Positions 1 to 11,718 of a stretch of 64,000 nucleotides of DNA are shown piece after piece (position 1 is the first letter of the stretch; each line of letters starts with the position of its first letter). A model generated the notes under the pieces. The model was not told the origin of the DNA. It saw only the letters and a program-made list of their open reading frames with translations, and searched no databases. Origin of the DNA: Pardosa pseudoannulata (lineage: Eukaryota > Arthropoda > Arachnida > Araneae > Lycosidae); the NCBI GenBank assembly GCA_032207245.1, contig CM063502.1:114243230-114307229 (forward strand), read 5' to 3'. The position numbers and the translations under genes are program-made.

Positions 1-774
1 AAGCCACAAAAGAAATTCTGAACTTTAACTCTTTCGCATGAGAATACACCCACGTGATTTTCCCCTCCTCATGGTGACATTTTCACAGACCAAACTGATG
101 CACGTTTGTATTTAAAATTATCTCATATGTACCTAATCTCTTGTTTAAGCCAAATATAAAATAAAATTATTTACGCAATATCTAATCCCTAAGTTCAGTG
201 ATAAAATGTACGAAAATAATGCAGACGATATTTAAAATATTTCAAAATAAAAAATGATTAAATGAGATGGTTAAAAGAATAACATCATAATGTTAAGAAA
301 AATGTTATTTTTACCTATTTATTATGTGGTAACTTTAATCGCCTACTCTTAACCGGGGAAAATAAAGCTTGGAATAATGGCATTAAACGCTCGAAAAGGG
401 GGGAAGGGGTGGATTTCGAACGTTTACTAGTTTTGAATTTTGCTAATCTTAACTCATCAAGAATCCAATATGGATGCCTCTATCCATTCCAGGTCCAACC
501 ACTTCATAAATTCGAGGACAGACACACAGATAACTTAGGTTATTATTATATAGGGGATCTATCTCTATCTTATTTTGGAAACTTTTTTCCATATCCCTTA
601 AATAGAGAGTTCTTTAATAAGAAGTAAATGAACTAAAATTTTATAGGTTCCTATTAAAAGGGACAGGGACAAATAAAAATCTCCCTTAAAATAGAGCTGT
701 CTTTTTAAAGGAGATACCAATGTATGTATACAGTACCTAATGGGATTACAACCCCAATACCCTTCCCATTTAAC
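1..774. other. AT-rich sequence, nothing recognised
   Basis: I see no coding exon, RNA gene or recognisable mobile element here. The short open frames have no family resemblance and no splice-site context. Confidence 0.5.
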
Positions 775-1190
775 TAAGAAGTGTATGACGGGGGTTTTGC
801 AGTCATAGCCAGTAGGTGTAGTAAATCGAGACACCGTTTTCAGAACGTGAGTTGAATTGGTTCCCACTTCCTTTAAAGGAGAGGATGAACTGTAAGATCA
901 TTTAGCATACATAATTAGCAATAAAAGCTAAGAAAAATCTCTAGTAAAATGTAAGGAAAAACCTTTCTCCGATAACATGATTCCCCTTTTTGGTCAGAAT
1001 TTCCTAAATTGACTGCTAGCTCACTATAAAGTTTTAATTGGTCAGACACTTCCTGATGGCGTGAACTGTAAGCCCCAGTGGTCAGTTTAGATTGGTTGTT
1101 AAAAGGGGAAAAGCAGAGAGACGCTAAGGTTTTGCCCTTGACTTTAGCTTTGAAAACCCCTGAGAATTTTCTCGGGCCTAAGCGCATTAA
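775..1190. repeat. Unclassified interspersed repeat, copy 1
   Basis: This segment and 1632-2056 share, in the same order, the blocks TTGCAGTCAT, GGTTCCCACTTC, TTTCCTAAATTG, GCCCCAGTGGTCA, TTTGCCCTTGACT and GAAAACCCCTGA. By eye they are about 70-75% alike and lie in direct orientation about 860 bp apart, with a (TA)n array between them. No open reading frame or terminal structure shows the class. It may be a fragment of an LTR or another non-coding element, or an old local duplication. Confidence 0.6.
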
Positions 1191-1456
1191 CTAACTCCTT
1201 ATCTCTTCTAATCTTCCAACTTTTGGGGCTGACACCTAAGTTGTTTAGAGTGAGAAGAAAAGAACTGTCATTATGAACAAGCTGGAATTTACCAGATGAA
1301 TTCGTGTGTATTTATCTACTTGTTGTAAGTTACGCATAAATTATTATAAGTCTTTGTATCAAATGTGATAGAAATCGTACCGTTTTTAATTTCTAAAACT
1401 GTATATCCTGCCTTAAAGAGTAAGATTATCTTTCAACTTATCATTTATCTTTCTTT

Positions 1457-1630
<174 letters not shown>

Positions 1631-1631
1631 A

Positions 1632-2056
1632 TAAGAAGTACTTCACGATGGGTGGTTGCAGTCATGGCCCATAAAAATTACATCGTTTCAGGTAAAGATT
1701 TTTAATAACAGAACGTTGTAGGACGGGTTCCCACTTCATCCTAGGCGCAGGACAAACTGAGGGGTCAGCTAGCATGAAGTTATAAGTAAAAGGCCCTTAA
1801 CATCTCAGTCAAAATCTGTCTTAAAAACTCTAGGAAAATCTTCTTTTTGTTTGGAAATTTCCTAAATTGTCTGCTAGGGCAATGTCGAGTTATAATTAAT
1901 TAGACCCTCTTTTCTGAGGATGTAAATTGTAGCCCCAGTGGTCAATTTAGGTTAGGGGTTAAAAAGGGGAAAGCAAAAGGACGAGGGAATTTTTGCCCTT
2001 GACTCAAGATTTGAAAACCCCTGAAAATTTTATCGGGGTGTCTTAGGGGTTTATAC
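1632..2056. repeat. Unclassified interspersed repeat, copy 2
   Basis: Second copy of the repeat described at 775-1190, same orientation and block order. It ends about 45 bp before the left end of the Tigger-like element at 2102, so the two may have inserted independently. Confidence 0.6.
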
Positions 2057-2101
2057 AAAATGCCTGCATTAGTTTCCTGATCTAGTTTACTTTTCCTTAT
2101 A

Positions 2102-2885
2102 CAGTAGAACCTCGGTATAACGACCCCCTGTGGGACCAACATCATATGGTCGTTGTAACGAATTGAAAAAATAATTTTAAAAAATGAGCAAAGAAAGGAT
2201 GCAACAGTATATGCCTAGAGAACACTTCTATTTATTTGTATTTCCATTACTGAATTTTTTTAAAAAAGTCTTTGATTGAAGCCTGTTTCAAATTCTTTTG
2301 GGAATTTTTCATTATCACTGATTCCATATCCGTTAGATTTTGAAGGAAATGTTCAAAATTAAATTGTCCTTCAAAATATTGAAGCAAGACATAGATTGCA
2401 TTGAAGGCTTCTTTTTCATTCACTTTTTCAAAAACTTGGACGATTTTTTCTCCGTCGTCGGAACCGCAGATTTCTTCATTTCCGGTAATACGGGCAATAA
2501 AATCATCCTCATTCAAATTTTCTCCACTGCAAGTTAAGTTAAATGTAAAGTTTCGTCTAACGCAACAAACTCATTAAAAGATAATTGAAGATTTAGTTCT
2601 CCCCTTTTTGTCACACCCCCTCCCCTCCTTTAAGCAATCACAAAGAGAGGAGTACAGGATTCTTGAAGTTGCACCAGAGTACAATAATTTTGAAATACCC
2701 CACTTGCTCATGAGTTCTGCGGACTAAAATTGGCGGTCGTTCTAACGAAAAATAATATGCTTGGGGTCGTTGTAATGATTCAAAATTAACATTATTCCTG
2801 TGGTAAAATAATTGGGACTTTTTAAGATAGTCGTTCTAACGAAGGGGTCGTTGTATCGTAGTGTCTTTAAAAAGAGGTTCTATTG
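2102..2885 (-). mobile_element. Tigger/pogo-like DNA transposon, internally deleted
   Basis: The left end begins CAGTAGAACCTC and the right end, read on the other strand, CAATAGAACCTC (11/12 match). TA dinucleotides flank both sides (2100-2101, 2886-2887), the usual target duplication of the Tc1/mariner/pogo superfamily. Inside the ends lie several copies of TCGTTSTAACGA (2150, 2737, 2767 degenerate, 2831, 2848 degenerate), which look like transposase-binding sites. At 784 bp it is far shorter than a full element; only the 3' part of a transposase gene remains. Confidence 0.8.
2247..2516 (-). pseudogene. Tigger/pogo transposase, C-terminal remnant
   Basis: An 89-codon open frame on the - strand within the Tigger-like element. 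It ends in NLKQASIKDFFKK, which resembles the conserved C-terminal tail of Tigger/pogo transposases (family pattern KQ-T-I-x-DFF). It also has the acidic and hydrophobic helix pattern seen before that tail. The DNA-binding and DDD catalytic regions are absent, so it cannot catalyse transposition. The family call rests on this tail plus the terminal repeats. Confidence 0.7.
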
Positions 2886-2901
2886 TATATATACGTGTGT
2901 G

Positions 2902-3080
2902 TGTTTGGTTGGGTTTGTAGCACTACGGTTTACCGTTTTGCTCACGAGACCTCATGAGACCAGGACCTACTGCTTAAAGCCGACTCCTAACGGCTACGAG
3001 CATCTATACCAGAAGCGAGATTCGAGCACGCGAACTCGGGTACCGAAAAGCAGCGCTCTACCACTCGTCCATCGTTCGGC
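2902..3080 (-). mobile_element. tRNA-derived SINE (family 1), - orientation
   Basis: On the - strand it starts GCCGAACGATGG and carries a tRNA-like head with a degenerate B box. A body follows, then a tail rich in CCAAACC. The same unit recurs at 17184, 19610, 21056, 34699 and 38297 and as fragments elsewhere. This copy lies directly after the Tigger-like element; no clear target duplication was seen. Confidence 0.8.
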
Positions 3081-3810
3081 GTATGTATATATCTATATAT
3101 AATTATATACTTTAGAGACAAGTAATAGTAACTAAACATTTAAATTCATTATATATTAATACTTTATCAGTTTCTAATAACCAGGATATAAAAATTAAAT
3201 TCATAATATTTATTTACACACACACACACGTCTATGTCTATGTGTGTATACATATATATTTACATACATACATCGTTAACATACTTGGCAATAGCTAGTA
3301 GTAAGTGTCCGAGAATTCTAGTGTTAATGGGGTTATCGGTATATCGAGGTAGTGCTAAATCGGAATATGACTGTACTTCCTTGTGAAGACACCGCTCAGC
3401 ATTTCACTGTATAAAGCTTTGCGCCCATCACAGGCTCAGGATGTGAAACACTGAGGCAATGCCTGTACGTCAAGGTCATTTACAGGAAGAGCAGAAATTT
3501 TTGATAAGGAGAGAGAGGGGGGGGGGGGACACTGAGGAAGAGATACGCTCGAGCCAAATTTTAAGACAATTTTAGAATTTTTTTTATCTGGAAATATGAT
3601 TTTCTTATTTTACAGGAAGACAGTTTTGTCATTTAAAAAAAAATCAAATAACCAAATGAGAAAATAAACGACACAAATTAATATAAGGATAGAATTTATT
3701 AATTTAAACTTTATTAAAAATACCTTCCGAAGCATTACAGGAAATCTATTGATTGATACAAGACAAGTATACATATAAATAGATGACAAGTACTTAATCT
3801 TGAACTTATG

Positions 3811-3813
<3 letters not shown>

Positions 3814-3874
<61 letters not shown>
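3814..3874. repeat. (TA)n microsatellite, left flank of hAT-like element
   Basis: About 60 bp of TA repeats that stop exactly where the CAGTGACGTG terminus begins. The same repeat resumes at 5112, so the element seems to have split one (TA)n array. Confidence 0.9.
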
Positions 3875-3877
<3 letters not shown>

Positions 3878-5108
3878 TGACGTGCGGTCCATATGTGCAG
3901 GGTGTGCACTGCACACATTGGCAAAATTATGAAGGACAATAATTTTCTGCACCTATGTCTACCTATCTTTATATGGTATGTAATAAATATTATTTATAAT
4001 ATATTCAAATATTATGTTGATTTGCTTGCTTGTATTCCCGCAGTGCGTGCGGTACTAGGTGCTGCACCACGTAGCGCGCAAACGAACATAGGAAGTTCTG
4101 ATGTGTACGCACTAAAATTGAAAATCACGCTTCATATGTATGGGCTACTGGAGAAGAACAGAATACTATGGCACTGAGGCAAGTGCAGCTATTTTTCCTG
4201 TACTTGGCATTGAGAATCATCCAAAGGTACGGTTTATTAAGCATTGAATTAGAGAGGGGACTTACGTGCTGAAGCGATTTTGGTTTTTTAACTGATTACC
4301 TGGCCATACGATTTTGCAGACTAACCGTCTGCAAAATGCATGTTTAAATTTGTATATTGTAAGATTTTGTTTTCATGGAAATATAAAAGAAGTACTTCAT
4401 CAATATAAAGTGAGATGTTTTAGTGTGGTAAATTAATTTCGGTGATGTATTATATTTATTGAAATAATTAGCAGAAAAACAATGTTGTTTTGTTTTAAAG
4501 AAAGGAATTTTAACAGAACAGTCCAAATTTTACCATTCATTGTGTCTTACAGACAGTATATAAGTTATATCTGTAACACCATATACATGGTTTTGTTTTT
4601 AAAAATTGTCAAGATGTTTTTCGCAGAATATATGATTTCCAAATGTTAAAAACAATTAATAAATATAATTTAATCCATTGCCCGAACAAGAAACAGTTCA
4701 CTCTATTGTGCCAGCGTGCAGTGAAATCCTCTGCACATGGAATAGACGTTCGGTTTGTCGGCACCAATGAGCATCCGGATGAGGATCAGCCGTGTAGTGC
4801 TACGTTTGCTGAACATATAAGTTTTTCGTGGAAGCCCGAAGCGTTGCTTTTTCGAAGCCGATATGACACCATACAACACAAGACATGATTTTTGTTTCAG
4901 TGCTAGTAGAATTCTCATAAGTTTAGCTATTTTTATAGTTATAACTCGTCTACTCTTAGGTAAATATTTTATTTATTGTATTCTTTAAATTTATATTCAT
5001 AATAAATAACCCGTTTCAGAATGGAGAACTCAGATGTCTCAATAATTCAAGATTTATTGGAAAATCCATGTTCTCTGCACACCCTGCATGAAAACCTACC
5101 TCACGCCA

Positions 5109-5111
<3 letters not shown>
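3875..5111. mobile_element. hAT-like non-autonomous DNA transposon
   Basis: The left end reads CAGTGACGTGCGGTC and the right end, on the opposite strand, CAGTGGCGTGAGGT. Both then contain GCAGGGTGTGCA, giving imperfect terminal inverted repeats of roughly 40 bp. CAGTGGCGT-type ends are common in hAT elements. The target duplication cannot be measured because both flanks are TA repeats. No transposase frame is visible in its 1.2 kb. Class assignment rests only on the terminal sequence. Confidence 0.55.

Positions 5112-5151
<40 letters not shown>
5112..5151. repeat. (TA)n microsatellite, right flank of hAT-like element
   Basis: About 40 bp of TA repeats, the presumed continuation of the array at 3814-3874 after the element inserted. 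Confidence 0.9.
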
Positions 5152-5155
<4 letters not shown>

Positions 5156-5879
5156 AATTGCTTAAATTTATTTCTTTAATATAATACCTGACATTTTATA
5201 TAAATGCAACTATCTATTAAAATTGATATAATTATAAAAACTGTAGTTTCCTTACATGCTCCCTAACTACAGGAAGAGGTTATTTAATGCAGTACATAAA
5301 ATATACATGCCGTTATACAAAAATATTTCAAGGAGACGGTGAATTTATACATAGATATTTCGTAAATTATTAACTTAGAGTTATAAAATATAATACACAT
5401 ATATTATATTAAAGTATAACTAAATTAATCTCATTAATTTTTTATGTGATATTTTTATTTTATTTATTTATTTATTTCAATTTTATGGGGAATTTAAAAA
5501 TATCAGATAATTTTTTTTTTATTCTCAGTTAAATTTTAAAATTCTCCTCGAGGCTTAATTTGTCATAGATGCTTACAAAATTTTACCAAACACTCTTAAT
5601 AAAAATAAAGATAAATCTCTGTATTCATTTTAAATTTTGGAGTCATTTAGAATATCAAAATTCTATTCAAATTTCAAGAAATCCGAATATTTCGTAAAAA
5701 TTCAACTCATGCATAAAAACGTTTCATAGAAATCAATAAGCAAAGCAGTACCGAAAAATTTTTCAAATAAATTTTTAAGCAATAAGACGAAATTAGGATA
5801 CTTAAATCAAAATTTGAGCGATAATAAACATTGAATAAATCGATAAAATCTTGAAAAAAATTTAAATATATTTTTTTTA
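5152..5879. other. AT-rich sequence, nothing recognised
   Basis: Low-complexity AT-rich DNA without exon signals, RNA genes or element ends that I can identify. Confidence 0.4.
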
Positions 5880-6300
5880 AATTTAAATCAAAAAGATACT
5901 TTTTTTATTTCTATTCTCTCCTTTTGATTGCAATCGACACTCTATGTTACGAAAAATTTCAAAAAAGCAGATTTTGAAAAGCTCTGTGGGAAATAACTCA
6001 AAAATAGTGAATCTTAAAATGAGAAGAAAAATTGTATTTAAGACTATTATAATGTCTATTTAGACAACTACCCTTTTAATTGTCATCTGCACTCTATGTA
6101 ATGAAGAATTTCAATTTAATGTATATTAACACTGTAAAGCATAACTAAAAAAAGGGATATCCGTAAAATGTAGAATTTTATATTTCAGACTATTGTAACA
6201 TACACTTGTGCTTCTTTCCTTTTGATTACAATCCACACTCTATGTAATGAAAAATCCCAATATAATAGCCATTAATGCTTACCAGTCTACAACATTGCAA
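5880..6300. repeat. ~150-bp tandem repeat, about three units
   Basis: The motif CACTCTATG recurs at 5938, 6090 and 6236 (spacing 152 and 146). Each is preceded by a CTTTTgATTGcAAT-like block and followed by AAAAATTTCAATATAAT-like and ATTAATGCT-like blocks. The same unit forms a second array at 20260-21000, so it is a dispersed tandem-repeat family. Copies are diverged. Confidence 0.6.
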
Positions 6301-6443
6301 TTCAAAGATATCTACGTATTCATGCGCTGGTAGAACAACACTGTTTAAACAGTGAAACAATGCTTTTTAAGGGTCATTTTTAGAAAGCTAAAACAAAAAT
6401 CCATTATTTGCTGTACATAATTTTGAATATTTGCTGTTTATTA

Positions 6444-6699
6444 TTTAGCGGCTAGGATGCAGTGCCAGTAGTGTAGTTCAGGAAAAACAGCTTTTTAAAT
6501 TATATACATTTAATTACACTATTTACAGGAAATTAATAAAATGCATTGACACAGCGAACAGCATCGCTCCATTCACCATATCTTTGGAATGATCTCTTTT
6601 TTTTTTGCCAGATTCAAAATATACATTTTACATTTGCCATGTGCAACAAATACTTTTAACATTTTAATAAATGAGTGGCTTGACGCTAGCACCGCCACA
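6444..6699 (-). repeat. 3' LTR of the 6.4-kb Gypsy element
   Basis: 256 bp, matching 10708-10962 apart from a 1-nt difference in a T run (10 versus 9). On the - strand it is preceded by a purine tract (plus positions 6700-6712, read as GGAAGGGGGATGG) that fits a polypurine tract. Confidence 0.95.
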
Positions 6700-6739
6700 C
6701 CATCCCCCTTCCTGGAAAAAAGAAATTTTGCTAAAATTT

Positions 6740-9226
6740 TTAAGAAATAAAATCCTGATACTTAGCAGGGAAATGCACCCTCCGACCAGCACGAGTACGT
6801 GTCGGTAATTTTTCAGGCATAGATTTTTGCTCTTTTTCCAAAGGCATGGGAGATGATGTGTCGGCCAAAGGAGATTCAACTTTACTTCCAGGAGTTGTTT
6901 CAAGACTGTCCGGCAATAGGTGAGCTGGTTTCAGTCTGTCGACAGTCATCGTCACTTTCTTGTTATCCTTATGTATGATGAAATTTTTATCTGCTCGTGA
7001 CAGAACTTTGTAGGGCCCTGTGTACGGTGGCGACAAGAATGGATATACAGCATCCACTCGCAGGAAGACATGGGAACAAACATTGAGATCCTTGTACACA
7101 AAGGTAGATCTTGCAGAGTGGTTAGATGTCGGAGTTGGTCGCAGTTGCTGAATATGAGCTTTTAGCTTTCTTATGAAACCATTCTCCGTAGCTGGTGGTT
7201 CGCGCTGGACGAAGAACTGGGAAGGTAAACAAAGATTTTCTCCATACACTATTTCAGCCGGGGAGCACTGCAGATCCTCTTTGTATACCGTTCGGAGACC
7301 AAGCAGAACAGCAGGCAAAGCTGCTACGCAGTGCACTGAAGTGTGACACATAATAGCTGCTTTCAAGGTTCGATGCCATCTCTCAATTGCACCATTCGCC
7401 TGGGGATGATAAGACACAGTATGCGAGAGACGTATGCCGAAGGTTTTTGCCAACGAATGGAACACTTCACTTGTAAATTGTGAACCCCTGTCCGTGGAGA
7501 TTCTCTGTGGAACGCCGAATCTGGAAATCCACCCACTATACAAGGCTTGAGTGACTGTTTCTGCCCGAATGTCAGACAGAGGTATAGCTTCAGGCCACCT
7601 GGTAAATCTGTCAATTGCTGTCAAGCAATATGTGAAACCTTGCGATGGAGGGAGCGGACCAATGATATCAATGTTGATGTGAAAAAATCGCTCATTTGGC
7701 ACCTTGAACTCAGCTAGAGGTGAATGAACATGGCGAACAATCTTCGACTTCTGACAGGCAATACAAGATCGTGTAAAATTCACAACATCTCGCCTCATGT
7801 TGGGCCATACGAAACGACTGCAAATGAGCCGGACTGTGGCTCGCACACCCGGATGGGCTAGGTCATGAAAGCTGCGAAACACTTGATATCTGTGAGATTT
7901 AGGAATGTATGGACGGATTACATTTTCAGAAACATCACAATAGAGCATTTCAGTCCCATTTGGGACTTGTATTTTCCGCATAGTCAAGTCCGTGGGCTGC
8001 TGGAGTAAACTATGAAGCTCTTCATCGTTTTGTTGCCTGCGAGCAATATCCTCGTAAGATAATGGTGAAGTGGAAATAACTTCGACCCGAGAAAGAGCAT
8101 CAGCTACCACGTTGTCTTTTCCACTGATATGCCTGATGTCCACAGTGAATTGGGCAATGAAATTCAAATGATTTATCTGACGTGGTGACAATTTCTCAAT
8201 TTTTGGGGAAAAGGCGTAAGTAATCGGTTTATGATCCGTTAAGATGGAAAATTTTGTACCTTCTAGTAAATGCCGAAAATACTTTATAGATGCAAATATA
8301 GCCATTAATTCGCGATCGTATGCACTGTACTTTTGCTCAGCCGTGCTGAGTTTTCGAGAGAAAAACCCTAATGGTTTCCAAGAACCATTCTCGCGTTGCT
8401 GGACACTGCCGCCAATAGCTCTGTCCGATGCGTCTGTCATTAAAACTATTGTTGCGTTTGCATTAGGATGAGCTAAATGAGTTGCTTCCTCCAGATCTTT
8501 AATGCAATCCCGGAAGGCTTGTTCTGATTCCGAAGTCCAATTAAGAGGTGTTTTGTCCCGTTTTTTACATTTTCCCAACATTTTTTGTAAAGGTAATTGC
8601 TTTTCTGCCGCATGAGGCAAAAATCGACGGAAAAAATTTAACATGCCTAAAAAACGTCTTAAATCCTGGACTGTTTTTGGTTTAGAAAATTTTGCAATAG
8701 CTTCCACTTTTTTGGGCAATGGGGTAATTCCATGTTTATCAATCCTATGGCCAAGAAATGATAAATGTTCAACCGCAAACACACATTTATCGCGATTCAA
8801 AACCAAACCAAATTTTCGAAGTCGGTCAAAAACTTGTCGTAAATGATCCAAATGTTCTTCCAATGAGGAAGATGCAATTAAAAGATCATCAATGTAAACA
8901 AAACAAAAGTCGAGTCCTTGAAGTGCATTATCCATCAAGCGCTGCATTGTTTGAGCAGCATTTCGCAAACCAAAAGTCATAAAGTTAAACTGAAATAAAC
9001 CGAAAGGGGTTATTATAGCAGTTTTTTGCTTATCGTCTTCATTCATTGGTACTTGATGGTAAGCACGCTTAAGATCAAGGGTGGTGAAAACCTTTTTACC
9101 GTGCAAATACGAAGTGAAATCGTGGATATGCCGAATAGGATATTTATCTGGAACAGTTTGTGCATTCAGAGCTCTGTAGTCTCCACATGGCCTCCACGAA
9201 CCATCAGATTTTTTAACCACAACCAA
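6740..9226 (-). pseudogene. Gypsy Pol: reverse transcriptase, RNase H, integrase
   Basis: An 828-codon open stretch that starts just after an in-frame TAG at 9236-9238; it is the larger part of Pol rather than a separate gene. In order it has the RT palm with the YIDD motif (about residue 110), the RNase H region with TDASD and DHKP, a zinc-binding integrase N-terminus (HPG followed by CIACQ), and the DDE core (D in NIDIIGP, D in STDRGSQF, E in AIERWH). A C-terminal tail with a YTGPYKV patch follows. The stop falls where the family has Trp in an SPWASPL-like motif, so TGG changed to TAG is likely. Confidence 0.92.
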
Positions 9227-9491
9227 AGGACTTGCCTAACAACTGGTAGAAGGACTACAGATTCCTTTATGGATTAAATTTTGGAATTCCTGTTTGGCTG
9301 CTACTAATTTATCTGGGGGTAACCGCCGGGCCTTAGCACCCACAGGTGGACCTTTGGTTTGAATCACATGAGTAACATTATGAGATTGCAATGTAATAGG
9401 GAAGCGTTCACCATCATCAAAAATATCATTATATTTCTGAATTAAATCATTAAAATTTATAGATGACTTTACAGCAGTTATAGATGGCGTA

Positions 9492-9875
9492 TTATCTACG
9501 GAAATTTTGCCAATAGAAGTTAGGGTTGTTTTTTTTATCTTTAAGAGATTTAGATTTTAAATCAATAATGATGCCATAGTATGTTAAAAAATCGGCGCCT
9601 AATATAGGTCGAGAAACGTCGGCTACTATAAATGACCATGGAAAAATTCTTCTCAAACCAATATTAATAGCTAAATTTCGTGTTCCATAAGTATTTATTT
9701 TTGAGCCGTTTGCCGCCAACAAGGTTAACAAAGATTTCGGTTTCAAACGCTCTGAGGATGTAGGAGGTACGACAGAAATATCAGCACCAGTATCCACCAA
9801 AAAGTTAAGACCTGATGACCTATCGTGAATTATAAGACGGCAATTATTCTGGCCTTTAACGTCGGCCGCCATCAA
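9492..9875 (-). pseudogene. Gypsy Pol N-terminal part: aspartic protease
   Basis: A retroviral-type aspartic protease with the catalytic signature FLVDTGADIS near residue 30 and a later ILGADFL motif. It overlaps the end of gag in another frame, the usual Gypsy arrangement. The frame breaks near its 3' end at a run of eight A (about 9530-9537). The continuing RT-side frame is recognisable beyond that run, so a 1-nt indel in the run is the simplest cause. The codon shown at 9875 is TTG; the first ATG is at 9872. Confidence 0.88.
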
Positions 9876-9886
9876 CGTCTGGCCTC

Positions 9887-10672
9887 TTAGTTTTCCTGCT
9901 TAAAAGCGCAAGGTGGGGTACATTTCTTGGCATTTTCGCGAAAACGAAAGTGGTACCAGCACACCCCATCTTTCCTGTTAGAAGATCGAGATCGAGTGCG
10001 AGAATGATTGCGACGAGTTGCACTCCTAGATCTATTAAATTTAGACATACGATCAATTTTTAAGGAGAGTTCGCTAATCTGAGCCTGCAAATGTGCATTG
10101 CTATCATTAGGGACTACCGGCACTTTCGTTTCCATCTGAGCAGAACATACTTCACTACTAGACGTTACGTCAGAAATCTTATCTGCCATAATTGCTAATT
10201 TACTGAGGTCTTCTGAAGACATAGTTAAGATGGCTGTGATTTGAGAGGGAAGCCGTTGAAACCATAAGGATTTTAACAGGTTTTCATCCACATGTTTTCC
10301 CGCCAAATCTTGCATCTGCCTGAGCAAGGTGGAAGGCCGTTGATCGCCTAATTCCACAGTCTGGAGAAGCTTTCGAAACTTGCGTTCATCAGAATCACTG
10401 AAGATGGCAATCAAACGAGTCTTCAAAAGTTCGTAAGCACCAACAGTCGGAGGAGAAATAATAATATCGCTTACCTGAGCGAGTACTTCCGATTCGATAC
10501 TTCCGACCACCGTATGATATTTTGTAATATCTTGCGATATCCCACTGTTTATGAATTGGGATTCCAATTGAGCGAACCAAATTGACGGGTTTTCACGCCA
10601 GAAAGGTGGTACCTTTACGGAAATTCGTGCCACTTCTGGTTTCGGCTCTGAAGTAGTCGACTCACTTGTCAT
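9887..10672 (-). CDS. Gypsy Gag polyprotein
   Basis: An intact 261-codon frame starting at ATG 10672, just inside the primer-binding site. It contains the typical arthropod Gypsy Gag block with KVPPFWRENP followed by WFAQLESQF and DITKYHTVV near residues 20-55. It ends with a Cys/His cluster (CWYHFRF, then C-T-P-P-C) after an Arg/Ser-rich stretch, a likely nucleic-acid-binding tail. The role is capsid assembly and RNA packaging for the retrotransposon. Confidence 0.9.
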   Translation of the reverse strand: MTSESTTSEPKPEVARISVKVPPFWRENPSIWFAQLESQFINSGISQDITKYHTVVGSIESEVLAQVSDIIISPPTVGAYELLKTRLIAIFSDSDERKFRKLLQTVELGDQRPSTLLRQMQDLAGKHVDENLLKSLWFQRLPSQITAILTMSSEDLSKLAIMADKISDVTSSSEVCSAQMETKVPVVPNDSNAHLQAQISELSLKIDRMSKFNRSRSATRRNHSRTRSRSSNRKDGVCWYHFRFRENAKKCTPPCAFKQEN

Positions 10673-10692
10673 TGCGAAGCTGCTTGTTCAAA

Positions 10693-10706
10693 CACACGGG
10701 TCACCA
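10693..10706 (-). other. Primer-binding site of the Gypsy element
   Basis: Read on the - strand, TGGTGACCCGTGTG lies one base after the 5' LTR. TGG is the usual start for pairing to a tRNA 3' end. I do not assign the tRNA. Confidence 0.75.
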
Positions 10707-10707
10707 G

Positions 10708-10962
10708 TTTAGCGGCTAGGATGCAGTGCCAGTAGTGTAGTTCAGGAAAAACAGCTTTTTAAATTATATACATTTAATTACACTATTTACAGGAAATTAA
10801 TAAAATGCATTGACACAGCGAACAGCATCGCTCCATTCACCATATCTTTGGAATGATCTCTTTTTTTTTGCCAGATTCAAAATATACATTTTACATTTGC
10901 CATGTGCAACAAATACTTTTAACATTTTAATAAATGAGTGGCTTGACGCTAGCACCGCCACA
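10708..10962 (-). repeat. 5' LTR of the 6.4-kb Gypsy element
   Basis: 255 bp, partner of 6444-6699. It contains the element's own promoter, read toward lower coordinates, away from the cyclophilin gene. Near-identity to the 3' LTR indicates recent insertion. Confidence 0.95.
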
Positions 10963-11718
10963 ATTACTTCCTTGTACGGAGTAAAAGAAAGTCTCAATAT
11001 AACGTTGTGGGTCTCCTCCAGATGGAAATGCTTAAGCTTTCAACCCGACTTTTGCTGGATTAAAATTTCGCTATAAAAATATTTTGCTTTGTTGTTAACA
11101 TGCTAAAGAAATGTACTAGTTTGAAGTTTTAACTTTTCGCGTTTCTTGGAAATCTCCTGGAACAGTATATCCCAAACTTATTGGTAACGGGGATTATTTG
11201 TCTCAACCGTCTAGGTTAATCTTATAATACAACAAAACAAAAGAATGATCAAAATGGATAAGTAAAAGTTTCCTTGTGCGTAAAGTTGCAGGTAGTCAAT
11301 ATGAATTGAGGCATGGTCAAATTAGTATGATGTTTAACTGAGATTATCTCTGATCAACCATGATGAGATGGGATCTTAGATTTATTCTTAGCAATTCTAA
11401 GGAAAATATTGGTTCATAAATTTCGATTTTGGATCATATTTTTTTAATTAGCTTCTTTGTCTGTGGAAAAAAGTCTATAAACTAATATAATCAAGATAGC
11501 ATACTTTTAAAAAAAGAAAAGAAAAGAAAGAAGTGACACATATGTAAAGTATTTCATTTTAAAATGTTATCCGTATCTACCATAAAGTTTGAGATTTTTT
11601 TTTTCTTCGTACAGGTCCTTTTTATTTTATCCTTTTTGTAATTGTAGTTCAGAATTTTTTTTTAATATTTGGGGCAAAGAAGGAAGAAATTTTTTTGCAT
11701 CTGGCATCACATAGCATC
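10963..11718 (+). promoter_or_regulatory. Cyclophilin upstream region
   Basis: The 756 bp between the Gypsy 5' LTR and the cyclophilin start codon must hold that gene's promoter and 5' untranslated region. I see no clear TATA box or initiator. T-rich runs lie at about 11588-11680. The call follows from position only. Confidence 0.4.

Larger units (their letters stand above)
6444..10962 (-). mobile_element. Ty3/Gypsy LTR retrotransposon (young, nearly complete)
   Basis: The element is 4519 bp. LTRs at 6444-6699 and 10708-10962 differ, as far as I can see, only by one T in a T run. ATTA at 6440-6443 and 10963-10966 is a 4-bp target duplication. On the - strand the LTR begins TGTGGCGG, and a primer-binding site beginning TGGTGACCCG follows the 5' LTR. 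Gag, protease, reverse transcriptase, RNase H and integrase are all recognisable in order. Pol is interrupted by one frameshift and one stop, so this copy is probably not autonomous as read. It ends about 750 bp upstream of the cyclophilin start codon. Confidence 0.95.

Noticed and set aside
8244..9277. Several + strand frames across the Gypsy pol region
   Set aside because: Shadows of the - strand RT/integrase frame.
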